Part shown: positions 1-7,644 of the stretch, piece after piece | Layout: each line of letters begins with the position of its first letter | Position numbering within the stretch: the stretch's first letter is position 1 | Assembly: GCA_937928015.1 (NCBI GenBank) | Contig: CALFXA010000283.1 | Location: 1-39,182 of the forward strand | Direction of reading: 5' to 3' | From: an uncultured Anaerolineales bacterium | Lineage (GTDB): Bacteria; Chloroflexota; Anaerolineae; Anaerolineales; Villigracilaceae | Length of the DNA: 39,182 bases | Notes under the pieces: generated by a model | Databases searched by the model: none | Seen by the model: the letters and a program-made list of their open reading frames with translations, nothing else | What the model was told of the DNA's origin: nothing | Position numbers and translations under genes: made by a program

Positions 1-47
1 GACCACCGAGATCTACACTCTTTCCCTACACGACGCTCTTCCGATCT
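1..47 (+). other. Illumina adapter remnant (not genomic)
   Basis: The first 47 bases match the 3' part of the Illumina TruSeq universal / P5 adapter, including the sequence that ends in GCTCTTCCGATCT at position 47. Genomic sequence begins at about position 48. This is an untrimmed library artefact at the contig end, so homology or promoter searches should exclude it. Confidence 0.97.
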
Positions 48-123
48 GGTCACTGAAATTCTCCTTGTTGGATGTGACGGTAAAATTATATCATCTCGAC
101 CAAGCCAAATGAGGAGCTTTGAC

Positions 124-1215
124 ATGACCGTTAACACTTTTTCCCTGGACCCCAATCTTGCCACCGCTTCGACGCCGCCCGCCGGCTGGTACACCGATCC
201 CGCCATGTTGGACCTGGAACGCCAGAAGGTGTTCCGCTCCACCTGGCAGTACGCGGCCTCGCTCGACGTGCTGCGTCTGCCTGGCAACTTCGCCGCCGTG
301 GACGTGAATGGCATTCCCGTGGTGCTCGTGCGCGGACTGGACAACGAAGTCCGCGCCTTCTATAACGTCTGCCGTCACCGCGCGGGCGTGGTGGCGCACG
401 GATGCGGCAATCGCAAGTCGTTGCAATGTCAGTATCACGGCTGGCTCTACGGCCTGGATGGGAAGTTGAAGAACGCGCCCGAATTCGACGGCGTGGAGAA
501 TTTCAACAAGGACGACTTCGGTCTGGTGCCGATCCGTGTGGAGACCTGGGGTATGTTTGCCTTCGTCAACATGGACAATTCCGCGCCGCCGCTGATGGAG
601 GTGCTCGGCAGAATCCCCGAAGAGACCGCAAGCATGGATTTTGCAAGCCTGCGCAAAGTGGAACGCCGCGACTACATCGTCAACGCCAACTGGAAGGTCT
701 ACATCGACAACTACCTCGAAGGCTATCACATCCCCATCGCGCATCCTGGCCTGTTCAAGGAAGTGGATTACGAAAAGTATCGCGTCGACACCTTCCGCTA
801 TTACTCTTCACAGTATGCGCCCATCCGCCCTGTGCGCAGCGAGGACGCGGCGGGCCGTCTCTTCACCGAGCTCAAAGGCGACGAGAAAGCCTTCTATTAT
901 TGGATTTTTCCCAACTTCATGGTCAACATCTACCCTGGCAACGTGCAGATCAACGTCATCGTGCCGCTCAGCCACGACAAGACCCTGACGATCTTCGAGT
1001 GGTACTTTGCCGACCCTGGCACGCCCGAAGCCTGGAACACCTTGCAGGATGGCATCGCCTTCAGCGACAACGTCCAGAAGGAAGACATCCAGATTTGCGA
1101 GGATGTCTGGCGCAACTTGCAAACGGGCGTCTATCGTCAGGGCCGTTACTCGGTCAAGCGAGAAAATGGCGTACATCACTTTCATAGTTTGTTACAGGAA
1201 TTCTTGAATCGTTAA
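124..1215 (+). CDS. Rieske [2Fe-2S] mononuclear iron oxygenase, alpha subunit
   Basis: A 363-residue Rieske oxygenase alpha subunit. These enzymes hydroxylate or demethylate small substrates using O2 and electrons from a separate reductase. The Rieske motif is C83-x-H85 then C102-x2-H105 (CRH...CQYH). The catalytic iron site is predicted at H202 and H207 (GYHIPIAHP), with D321 in QKEDIQICED as the likely carboxylate ligand. The stretch NWKVYIDNYLEGYHIPIAHPGL resembles choline monooxygenase and glycine-betaine-type enzymes, so a quaternary-amine substrate is plausible but not shown. The start at 124 is chosen because GAGGAG lies at 111-116, seven bases upstream; an in-frame ATG at 109 overlaps that site. 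No reductase gene is adjacent. The gene is closed by its own terminator and seems to be a single-gene unit. Confidence 0.9.
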   Translation: MTVNTFSLDPNLATASTPPAGWYTDPAMLDLERQKVFRSTWQYAASLDVLRLPGNFAAVDVNGIPVVLVRGLDNEVRAFYNVCRHRAGVVAHGCGNRKSLQCQYHGWLYGLDGKLKNAPEFDGVENFNKDDFGLVPIRVETWGMFAFVNMDNSAPPLMEVLGRIPEETASMDFASLRKVERRDYIVNANWKVYIDNYLEGYHIPIAHPGLFKEVDYEKYRVDTFRYYSSQYAPIRPVRSEDAAGRLFTELKGDEKAFYYWIFPNFMVNIYPGNVQINVIVPLSHDKTLTIFEWYFADPGTPEAWNTLQDGIAFSDNVQKEDIQICEDVWRNLQTGVYRQGRYSVKRENGVHHFHSLLQEFLNR

Positions 1216-1232
1216 ACTTGCGCATAAACCTA

Positions 1233-1275
1233 GACAAACCGCCCCAATGTGAGGCGGTTTGTCATTTATTTTTTT
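1233..1275 (+). terminator. Rho-independent terminator after the Rieske gene
   Basis: An 11-bp perfect stem (GACAAACCGCC at 1233-1243 with GGCGGTTTGTC at 1253-1263) and a 9-nt loop are followed by a T-rich run ending in seven T's. It separates the oxygenase from the tungstoenzyme genes. Confidence 0.92.
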
Positions 1276-1350
1276 GTAACTTATATCACGTGCTTTTTCA
1301 CCAAAAATAGATATGATTAGTGTGAATTGATGTAGCTGTAAGGAGCACGC

Positions 1351-2616
1351 ATGACCGTTTCCACCAAATCCACCACGGCCTGGGCCGAAGTCGACGAGAA
1401 TGGACACCTGATCCTGCCGCCCGAGGTGGCGCGCCAGTTTGGTCTGCTGCCAGGCTCGAAGGTCCGCCTCGACGAGGGGCATAACTTTGTGCGCATGCAC
1501 CGTCCCATCACGCATCTTACCAAGATTTACATCGAGCCGACGGTGGCCTGCAACCTGGATTGCATCACCTGCTTCCGTAACGCCTGGGACCAACCCATCG
1601 GTCGCATGAGTGAAGAAACCTTCGAGCGCATCCTGGAAGGCCTGAAAAAATTATCCCCGATCCCCGATGTCTATTTTGGCGGAATCGGCGAACCGCTCTT
1701 TCATCCGAAGACGGTCGAATGGATTCGGCGCGTCAAGGAACTGGGCGTCAAGGTGGAACTCATCACCAACGGCACCATCCTGACCGAGAAGATCGCCCGT
1801 CAATTGATCGATGCAGGCCTGGATATTTTGTGGATTTCCCTGGATGGGGCCACCCCCGAGCATTACGAGGATGTGCGTCTCGGGGCGGAGTTGCCCACTG
1901 TGCTGGCGAACATCCGCCGCCTGGCCGGGCTCCGTAAAAAGGGCCATTTCCCCGTCCCCGAGATTGGCGTGGCTTTCGTGGCTATGAAGCGCAATATCGA
2001 CGATCTGCCGAAGATCATCAAACTGGGACACACCTTCGGCGCGCGTTATTACTCGGTCAGCAATGTCCAGCCTGCCACGGAAGAGATGCAGGCCGAGCGG
2101 CTCTACACGCGCACCATGCGCAACATCGCCTACATGCCTTCACCCGTCCTGCCGAAACTCAGCCTACCCAAGATAGACTTCAATGAGGAAACCCAGGCTG
2201 CCTTGACCGAAGCCTTCAACAGCGGCTGCAACGTCAGTTACGCAGGCAACAACTGGGGCGGCGCGAACGACGTGTGTAACTTTGTCGAGAGCGGCACCAT
2301 GTCCATTGCGTGGACGGGGGAGGTCAGTCCCTGCTGGCCGCTGATGCACACTCACATGAACTACCTGCACGGCAAGCCACGCCTTTCCAAGAAACACGTC
2401 ATTGGCAACGTGCGCGAAAAGTCCTTGCAGGATATCTGGCTCGATCCCGAGTACCTGTCTTATCGCGAGCGCCTGCACAACTTCGTCTTTGCGCCTTGCA
2501 CCTTCTGTGGTGGCTGTGACCTCTCTGAAGCCAACGAGGAAGATTGTCTGGGCAACGCCCTTCCTCCTGTCTGCGGCGGATGCCTGTGGGCGCAGGGCAT
2601 CATCCAGTGTCCGTAA
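1351..2616 (+). CDS. AbrB-domain radical SAM maturase, probably for the tungsten oxidoreductase
   Basis: A 421-residue protein with two parts. Residues about 12-45 (EVDENGHLILPPEVARQFGL, then LPGSKVRLDEG) form a SpoVT/AbrB-like swapped-hairpin domain, which is usually a DNA-binding fold. From about residue 57 it is a radical SAM protein with the 4Fe-4S/SAM motif C67-x3-C71-x2-C74, followed by the GGIGEPLFHP and ITNGT motifs of SPASM-type enzymes. The C-terminus is Cys-rich (CTFCGGC, then CGGC and a terminal CP), consistent with auxiliary FeS clusters. Two MoaD-like genes lie just downstream and an aldehyde:ferredoxin oxidoreductase converges on them, which matches known gene neighbourhoods of 'tungsten cofactor oxidoreductase radical SAM maturase'. 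The substrate is inferred, not proven. AAGGAG at 1340-1345 supports the start. Confidence 0.87.
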   Translation: MTVSTKSTTAWAEVDENGHLILPPEVARQFGLLPGSKVRLDEGHNFVRMHRPITHLTKIYIEPTVACNLDCITCFRNAWDQPIGRMSEETFERILEGLKKLSPIPDVYFGGIGEPLFHPKTVEWIRRVKELGVKVELITNGTILTEKIARQLIDAGLDILWISLDGATPEHYEDVRLGAELPTVLANIRRLAGLRKKGHFPVPEIGVAFVAMKRNIDDLPKIIKLGHTFGARYYSVSNVQPATEEMQAERLYTRTMRNIAYMPSPVLPKLSLPKIDFNEETQAALTEAFNSGCNVSYAGNNWGGANDVCNFVESGTMSIAWTGEVSPCWPLMHTHMNYLHGKPRLSKKHVIGNVREKSLQDIWLDPEYLSYRERLHNFVFAPCTFCGGCDLSEANEEDCLGNALPPVCGGCLWAQGIIQCP

Positions 2617-2666
2617 TCATCTCGCAATGACGTCGCATTTTTGATATACTCCCTTTTGGAGAGAGT

Positions 2667-2975
2667 ATGCAGATTCGTTTCTACGCCAACATGCGTGGGT
2701 TGGTGGGAAGGGAAGCCATCGATGTCGCTGACCTTGGTCGCGACATGACCTTGCGCGATCTCTTCACGGACCTGGTGGAACGATTCCCCGAACTTCACCC
2801 CCAACTTTTCAACCCTGATAATAGCCTGCGACAGGATGTGCCTATCTTCGTGAATGGACGCAATCCGCGCCTCGATGGCGCGATGGAAGCCCTGCTTCAC
2901 GCGGACGATGTAATCAGCCTGTTCTCTCCGATCTCCAGCGGTAAAATGAATGTGGAAGTGATGCGTGATAAATAA
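2667..2975 (+). CDS. MoaD/ThiS-family protein with a C-terminal extension
   Basis: A 102-residue beta-grasp protein of the MoaD/ThiS family. MoaD proteins carry sulfur as a C-terminal Gly-Gly thiocarboxylate for building the pterin dithiolene of Mo/W cofactors. The fold signature is clear (MQIRFYANMRGLVG, then VPIFVNGRN, then HADDVISLFSPIS). The expected terminal GG is missing: the chain reads S91-G92 and then continues for ten residues (KMNVEVMRDK). It therefore needs C-terminal processing, or it has lost sulfur transfer. GGAGAG lies just before the ATG, and a TATACT -10-like box at 2645-2650 suggests a short leader. A second MoaD-like gene starts 37 bases after this one stops. Confidence 0.85.
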   Translation: MQIRFYANMRGLVGREAIDVADLGRDMTLRDLFTDLVERFPELHPQLFNPDNSLRQDVPIFVNGRNPRLDGAMEALLHADDVISLFSPISSGKMNVEVMRDK

Positions 2976-3012
2976 ACCCTTTTAGGGCTTCTACTTTACA
3001 GGAGAAAATCTT

Positions 3013-3291
3013 ATGAAGGTAAATTTCTTTGCAACATTGCGCGACATTGCAGGCGGCAAGACAGTAGAAATCCCTGTCGATCACGGCGTCACGGCCAAAG
3101 AATTGCTGGACTCGATCATCGAACGTTTCCCCCCGATGAGGAAGGAACTGTTGAATGCGGACGGCCGCATGTACGGTCACGTGCATTTCTTCATCAACGG
3201 ACGGGATGTTCAGTTCATGGACAACGAATTCCAAACGGTCATCCAGGCTGACGACGTGATCAACGTCTTCCCTGCCGTGGGCGGTGGATAG
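3013..3291 (+). CDS. MoaD-family sulfur carrier protein (intact GG tail)
   Basis: A 92-residue MoaD/ThiS-like protein (MKVNFFATLRDIAGGKTVEI at the N-terminus, IQADDVINVFPAVGGG at the C-terminus). It ends exactly in Gly-Gly-Gly, as required for adenylation by a MoeB-like enzyme and thiocarboxylation, so it is the better candidate for the active sulfur donor of the tungstopterin cofactor. Similarity to the preceding gene suggests a local duplication followed by divergence of the tail. AGGAG at 3000-3004 precedes the ATG. No moeB or moaE is present in the window. The gene ends before a terminator shared with the convergent oxidoreductase. Confidence 0.88.
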   Translation: MKVNFFATLRDIAGGKTVEIPVDHGVTAKELLDSIIERFPPMRKELLNADGRMYGHVHFFINGRDVQFMDNEFQTVIQADDVINVFPAVGGG

Positions 3292-3317
3292 CCAATCCTC
3301 GCATTGACATGAGAAAT

Positions 3318-3350
3318 AACACGGACGGCCATCAGGCCGTCCGTGTTTGT
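3318..3350. terminator. Bidirectional terminator between MoaD and AOR genes
   Basis: A 13-bp perfect stem (AACACGGACGGCC at 3318-3330, complement at 3335-3347) with a 4-base ATCA loop sits between the convergent genes. It has a short T-rich tail on the plus side. It probably ends transcription in both directions. Confidence 0.8.
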
Positions 3351-3371
3351 CTTGATGTGGGGGAGCGGAAA

Positions 3372-5198
3372 CTAGATGATCTCCAGTTCCTTGAGCTTGG
3401 CCTCGGGTACTACGCCATTGACCCAGCCGCGCTTTTCATAGTATTCGGCCAGCATGTCGTCCAGTTCGCAGACCTGGCCCTTGCTGCCGCCATAGGTGGA
3501 GGGCTCGGTGGTGAACCGCTTGGGCAGGGTGTCGCTGCCTTCGCGGAACCCGTTCAGGTTGTTGTAGTGGCGTTCCAGGTTATAGACGCGCTCACCGACC
3601 TTGAGCAGGTGTCCGGGGTCAGACGGGATGCCCGTCATGGCTTCGTATTGGGCCGCGAACGAGTCCAGCGACTCGGCGAAGGTGGAGAACTTGCACAGGT
3701 CCAGGCAGTCGGTCACCGCGTGGACGTTCTGGAAGATCATGTTCATCTCGCCCTTGCCCTTCCAGGCCAACGGGTCGGCCACAGTGGACGGACCCAGCAC
3801 GTTACCGACCACTTCGGCAGCGGGAGTGTAGCCGCGCAGGTGGCAGGCGCCGCGGTTGCTGGTGGCGTAGCCGAGGCCCATGCCCTTGATGCCGCGCGGA
3901 TCGTAAGCGGGCACGCCCTGACCCTTGACGGTCATGGCCAGCTCAGGGTGGCCGAAGTAAGCGGCGGCGGCGTTGGCGCCGTCGGCCAGGATGTTTCCGA
4001 TGCCCTTGCGCTGGGCGATCAGTTCAGTCGTCGCGACCATCTTGGTGCCGTCGCCCCAGTCCAGTTTTTCGTCGGCCTTGGTGTAGCCCTTTTCGGTGGC
4101 TTCCATCCAGACGGAGAGCGGGTGACCGATCTCGATGGCGTCGAAGCCGAAATCGTTGGCGCAGTCGATCATCTTGGCCACTACGCGGATGTCGTCGTTG
4201 CCGCAGTTCGTGCCCACCGACCAGGCGGGTTCATACTCGACCGACTCCATGCGCAGGCCGGCGTACGGGCCATCCTTGATCTCGACTTCCTTTTTGCAAG
4301 CGACGGGGCAGGCGTGGCAGGTGGGGTTGTCGACCAGGATGTTGTCGTTGACATATTCGCCGCTGACCTTTTCCGCATGATCCCAGCCAGTAAACTGACT
4401 GTTCTTGGCGGGCAGGCCGCCGATGACGTTGGTCATGTTCATCAGCACGTTCGTGCCATAGACGGAAAGGCCGCCCTTGCGCGGGGAGGTGACCACGCGC
4501 TCGTCCATGATCTCGGCCAGCGCCTTGGTGTGCGCGGCTTTCCACTTTTCGCGATCCTGGGCCTTGACGATCTTCTTCTCGGCCTTGATGACCACGGCCT
4601 TGAGGTTCTTCGAGCCGCCCACGCAGCCCGTCCCGCCGCGGCCAGAGGCGCGGTCATTCTCGTTGACCCAGCAGGCAAACTTGACCAGGTTCTCGCCAGC
4701 GGGACCGATGGTGATGACGGTCAAATCCTTCTCGCCGTATTTTTCCTTGAAATGCTTGACGGTGTCGTGGACGCCCTTGCCCCAGACTTCGGCAGCGTCG
4801 AGGATCTCGATCTGCCCATCATGAATGTAGACATAGGAGGGCTTGGCAGCCTTGCCCTTGAAGATCAGGCCGTCGAAACCTGCCCAGCGCAGGCGCGCCG
4901 CCGACCAGCCGCCGTGATGGCTGTCGGTCACGGTGCCTGTCAACGGAGACTTGGTGACGATGGCCATGCGGCCGCTCATGTTGGCTTCCGAGCCTGTCAA
5001 TGGGCCATTCATGAAGCACAGGATATTGTCAGGGGAGAGTGGGTCCACTTGCGGGCCGTTATCGAACACGAACTTGACGCCCAGACCGCGGCCGCCAATA
5101 TACTTGCGGGCGTCCTCCTCTGGGATGGGCTTGTACTCGACCTGTCCCGCCGTCAGGTCTACCCAGGCCAAATTGTTTGCATATCCACCGAGTGCCAT
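3372..5198 (-). CDS. Tungsten-containing aldehyde:ferredoxin oxidoreductase family protein
   Basis: A 608-residue AOR-family enzyme, the usual full length. These enzymes oxidise aldehydes to carboxylic acids (or work in reverse) at a tungsten bis-pterin centre and pass electrons to ferredoxin in the cytoplasm. The N-terminal domain has the family pattern GGRGLGVKFV...NGPLTGSEANMSGRM. The 4Fe-4S ligands are CHACPVAC at about residue 290 and a fourth Cys in DCLDLCKFST at about residue 500, the same spacing as the archaeal AOR. RGGTGCVGGSKNLKA is the cofactor-contact region. The start at 5198 is preferred over the ATG at 5204, because AAAGGAG (5205-5211) sits directly against the 5204 codon but six bases from 5198. 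It converges with the maturase and MoaD genes. The natural substrate cannot be told. Confidence 0.95.
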   Translation of the reverse strand: MALGGYANNLAWVDLTAGQVEYKPIPEEDARKYIGGRGLGVKFVFDNGPQVDPLSPDNILCFMNGPLTGSEANMSGRMAIVTKSPLTGTVTDSHHGGWSAARLRWAGFDGLIFKGKAAKPSYVYIHDGQIEILDAAEVWGKGVHDTVKHFKEKYGEKDLTVITIGPAGENLVKFACWVNENDRASGRGGTGCVGGSKNLKAVVIKAEKKIVKAQDREKWKAAHTKALAEIMDERVVTSPRKGGLSVYGTNVLMNMTNVIGGLPAKNSQFTGWDHAEKVSGEYVNDNILVDNPTCHACPVACKKEVEIKDGPYAGLRMESVEYEPAWSVGTNCGNDDIRVVAKMIDCANDFGFDAIEIGHPLSVWMEATEKGYTKADEKLDWGDGTKMVATTELIAQRKGIGNILADGANAAAAYFGHPELAMTVKGQGVPAYDPRGIKGMGLGYATSNRGACHLRGYTPAAEVVGNVLGPSTVADPLAWKGKGEMNMIFQNVHAVTDCLDLCKFSTFAESLDSFAAQYEAMTGIPSDPGHLLKVGERVYNLERHYNNLNGFREGSDTLPKRFTTEPSTYGGSKGQVCELDDMLAEYYEKRGWVNGVVPEAKLKELEII

Positions 5199-5204
5199 AG
5201 TCAT

Positions 5205-5211
5205 CTCCTTT
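5205..5211 (-). promoter_or_regulatory. Shine-Dalgarno that decides the AOR start
   Basis: AAAGGAG on the minus strand lies 0 nt from the first in-frame ATG (5204) and 6 nt from the second (5198). Normal spacing favours the second ATG, which gives an MALGGYANN N-terminus. Confidence 0.8.
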
Positions 5212-5354
5212 GGGGAAATTAAAAAAATGCGCCGATGTTCCGCGGCGTTAACTCTAGTTCAGAATAGCATTTGCAAAAATGAGAGTCAATAATTAAGGAA
5301 AAACTTAATCGTAAAGAGGAGGATTGTCATAGTTGAGTTATTTTTCACAAGTGA

Positions 5355-5382
5355 AGTGACTCAAGATGATTTCGGGTATACT
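5355..5382 (+). promoter_or_regulatory. Possible promoter for the bi-domain oxidoreductase
   Basis: TATACT at 5377-5382 makes a reasonable -10 box, with only a weak -35 (AGTGAC at 5355-5360, spacing 16). It lies about 37 bases before the ATG. The rest of the 215-base divergent region between the two genes is AT-rich and shows nothing else clear. Confidence 0.35.
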
Positions 5383-5419
5383 TTCTCCAACTCAATCCTG
5401 AAATGAAATTGCAGAGACA

Positions 5420-7561
5420 ATGAAACAGTTATTACAAAACATGAAAAACGGTGCGACCACCATCGTGGATGTGCCCGTGCCGACTCCCCGTGCGGGGATG
5501 GCCCTCGTCAAAACGGCGGCCAGTCTCGTATCCGCGGGGACCGAGCGCATGGTGGTCGAGTTCGCGGAAAAAAATTATCTTGGAAAGGCGCGTTCGCGCC
5601 CTGATCTGGTCAAGCAAACGCTGGATAAGGCCAAACGGGAAGGCATCCTGCCTACGGTGCAGGCGGTCTTCAACCGCCTCGACCAGCCGATGGCGCTGGG
5701 CTATTCCTCGGCAGGGACGATCATCGGGCTGGGCGCCAACATGCAGGGCTTCCAGGTCGGGCAGCGCGTGGCCTGCGCGGGCGGCGGGTTCGCCGTCCAT
5801 GCCGAGTACAACGTCGTGCCGCGTAACCTGCTCGTCCCGTTGCCTGACTCGGTGGATTTCGAGTCGGCGGCCTTTGCCACGCTGGGCGCCATCGCCATGC
5901 ACGGATTCCGCCTGGCGCAGCCGCAGGTGGGGGAGCGGGTGGCCGTCATCGGCATGGGCCTGCTGGGATTGCTGGGAGCGCAGATTGCGGCGGCAGCGGG
6001 ATGCCGCGTGATGGGCATTGACATTGACCCTCAGCGCATCGACCTGGCCCATTTGCTCGGACTGGAAGCGGTCACCCGCGAAGGGGCCGCGGACTCGGCT
6101 GTGGCCTTTACCGCCAACCGCGGCTTCGACGTGGTGCTGATTTGCGCGGACACCCCCTCGAACGACCCCGTCGAGCTGGCGGGAGCCATCGCCCGCGACC
6201 GCGCGCGTGTGGTGGCTGTCGGTGCGGTGGGATTGAACATCCCGCGCAAAGTCTATTACGAGAAGGAACTCTCCTTCATCAACTCGCGTTCGTATGGTCC
6301 TGGCCGCTACGATGTCTCCTACGAAGAGGAAGGCCGCGACTACCCCATCGGCTTCGTGCGCTGGACGGAAGGCCGCAATATCGAGTCGATCGTCGAGCTG
6401 ATGGCGAGGGACAAGCTCAAGGTCGGGCCGTTGATCTCGCATCGTTTCCCCATCGACGAGGCGGCCCAGGCGTACGAGGTCATCACGGGCAAGAAGAAGG
6501 AACCGTTCCTCGGGGTGTTGTTGACGTATCCTGGCGGCGAGTGGAAAGTAGAAAGTAGAACGGTCCACTTTCCGCTTTCTACATCGAAGACAGGCTCTGT
6601 CAAACTCGGCGTCTTGGGTGCAGGCCTCTACGCCAACGCCACGCTGCTGCCCGCCATCAAGAACATCGCGGACATCGAGCTGGTCGGCATCGCCTCGTCG
6701 GGCGGACTGCACGCGCAGCACTCGGGCCAGAAGTTCGGCTTCAAATATGCCACCTCATCGGACGAGGAAATCCTCAACGACCCGAACATCAACACCGTGG
6801 CGATCCTCACCCGACATGACGCGCATGCAGAGTTGGTGGTCAAGGCGCTGAACGCGGGCAAGCATGTCTTTGTGGAAAAGCCGCTGGCGGTCAACGCGGA
6901 GCAGCTTGCGCAGGTCACCGATGTGTTGACCTCCGCCCGCGGTCTCTTGACCGTCGGTTTCAACCGCCGCTTTGCGCCGTTGGCCCAATCTCTTTCCGCT
7001 TTTCTATCGAATCGCAAGGAGCCTTTGCACGCGCATTACCGCGTCAACGCGGGCTACATCCCGCTCAATCATTGGACTCACGACGAAGTCCTCGGCGGCG
7101 GACGCATCATCGGCGAGGGCTGTCACTTTGTGGACTTCCTGACCTTCCTGGTCGGTGCAGCGCCTATGCGCGTCAGCGCGTATGCCTTGCCCAACGGCGG
7201 CAAGTACCGCGAGGACAACGTCTCGATGACCTTCACCTTCCCCGACGGCTCCATCGGCGTGGTGGACTATCTCGCCAACGGCGACAAGTCTTTCCCCAAG
7301 GAGCGGGTCGAGGTCTTCTGCGGCGGGAGCATCGCCATTCTGGACGACTTCGTTTCGCTGGTCACGGTCAAGGATGGGAAGAAGAAAGAGGAAAGACGGG
7401 CGCAGGACAAAGGCTGGAGGTCCGAGATGGAGGCCTTCGCGCGGACCATCCGCGAGGGTGGGACGCCGCCCATCCCGTACGAGCAACTGCTCGGTGTGAC
7501 GAAGGCCACGTTTGCGGCGGTCGAGTCGATTCGAAGCGGGGCGCTGGTCGAGGTCGGTTAA
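5420..7561 (+). CDS. Bi-domain oxidoreductase: zinc-type alcohol dehydrogenase fold + Gfo/Idh/MocA
   Basis: A 713-residue fusion. Residues 1 to about 365 are a medium-chain dehydrogenase/reductase (MALGYSSAGTIIGLG, and the Rossmann signature GMGLLGLLGAQIAA). From about residue 392 to the end it is a Gfo/Idh/MocA sugar dehydrogenase (KLGVLGAGLYANATLLPAI, and EKPLAVN carrying the catalytic Lys). Proteins of this shape occur in polysaccharide and heparinase loci and probably act on NDP-sugars or other sugar intermediates; the exact reaction is unknown. The linker at residues about 373-388 is encoded by a palindromic mini-repeat (6538-6582). Related polysaccharide genes resume at 13.76 kb, so the TIR and hydroxyproline genes may have split an older cluster. 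There is no strong SD: the only match is GAGAC at 5413-5417. Confidence 0.88.
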   Translation: MKQLLQNMKNGATTIVDVPVPTPRAGMALVKTAASLVSAGTERMVVEFAEKNYLGKARSRPDLVKQTLDKAKREGILPTVQAVFNRLDQPMALGYSSAGTIIGLGANMQGFQVGQRVACAGGGFAVHAEYNVVPRNLLVPLPDSVDFESAAFATLGAIAMHGFRLAQPQVGERVAVIGMGLLGLLGAQIAAAAGCRVMGIDIDPQRIDLAHLLGLEAVTREGAADSAVAFTANRGFDVVLICADTPSNDPVELAGAIARDRARVVAVGAVGLNIPRKVYYEKELSFINSRSYGPGRYDVSYEEEGRDYPIGFVRWTEGRNIESIVELMARDKLKVGPLISHRFPIDEAAQAYEVITGKKKEPFLGVLLTYPGGEWKVESRTVHFPLSTSKTGSVKLGVLGAGLYANATLLPAIKNIADIELVGIASSGGLHAQHSGQKFGFKYATSSDEEILNDPNINTVAILTRHDAHAELVVKALNAGKHVFVEKPLAVNAEQLAQVTDVLTSARGLLTVGFNRRFAPLAQSLSAFLSNRKEPLHAHYRVNAGYIPLNHWTHDEVLGGGRIIGEGCHFVDFLTFLVGAAPMRVSAYALPNGGKYREDNVSMTFTFPDGSIGVVDYLANGDKSFPKERVEVFCGGSIAILDDFVSLVTVKDGKKKEERRAQDKGWRSEMEAFARTIREGGTPPIPYEQLLGVTKATFAAVESIRSGALVEVG
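6538..6582. repeat. In-frame palindromic mini-repeat in the domain linker
   Basis: GTGGAAAGTAGAAAGTAGAA (6541-6560) faces TCCACTTTCCGCTTTCTAC (6564-6582). The two arms are imperfect inverted copies. The element codes for about 15 linker residues (EWKVESRTVHFPLST) between two folded domains and does not break the frame. Confidence 0.75.
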
Positions 7562-7564
7562 TGC

Positions 7565-7610
7565 ACGGGGTCGGGTGAGGCCGCAAGGTCCGCCCGACCC
7601 CGTTTATGTC
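7565..7610 (+). terminator. Hairpin after the bi-domain oxidoreductase, probable terminator
   Basis: ACGGGGTCGGG at 7565-7575 pairs perfectly with CCCGACCCCGT at 7593-7603 over a 17-base loop, four bases after the stop codon. The T-run is short (TTTAT), so termination may be incomplete. Confidence 0.65.
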
Positions 7611-7621
7611 CAAAGGTATTT

Positions 7622-7627
7622 TATAAT
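7622..7627 (+). promoter_or_regulatory. -10-like TATAAT before the first TIR gene
   Basis: TATAAT lies 17 bases upstream of the ATG and just after the terminator hairpin. No convincing -35 box is visible. It could start a short-leader transcript for the TIR pair. Confidence 0.35.
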
Positions 7628-7644
7628 CACAGGGAGGAATTCCC

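Noticed and set aside
2617..2632. A partial copy of the CATTGCGAGGA repeat after the radical SAM gene
   Set aside because: Only about 11 bases (CTCGCAATGAC) match the element at 16222-16318, with no second arm. This could be chance.
3309..5222. A very long plus-strand open frame (about 637 codons) opposite the AOR gene
   Set aside because: It is the antisense shadow of a GC-rich gene. The minus strand has clear AOR motifs, a proper SD and terminator, while the plus-strand product has no recognisable motif.
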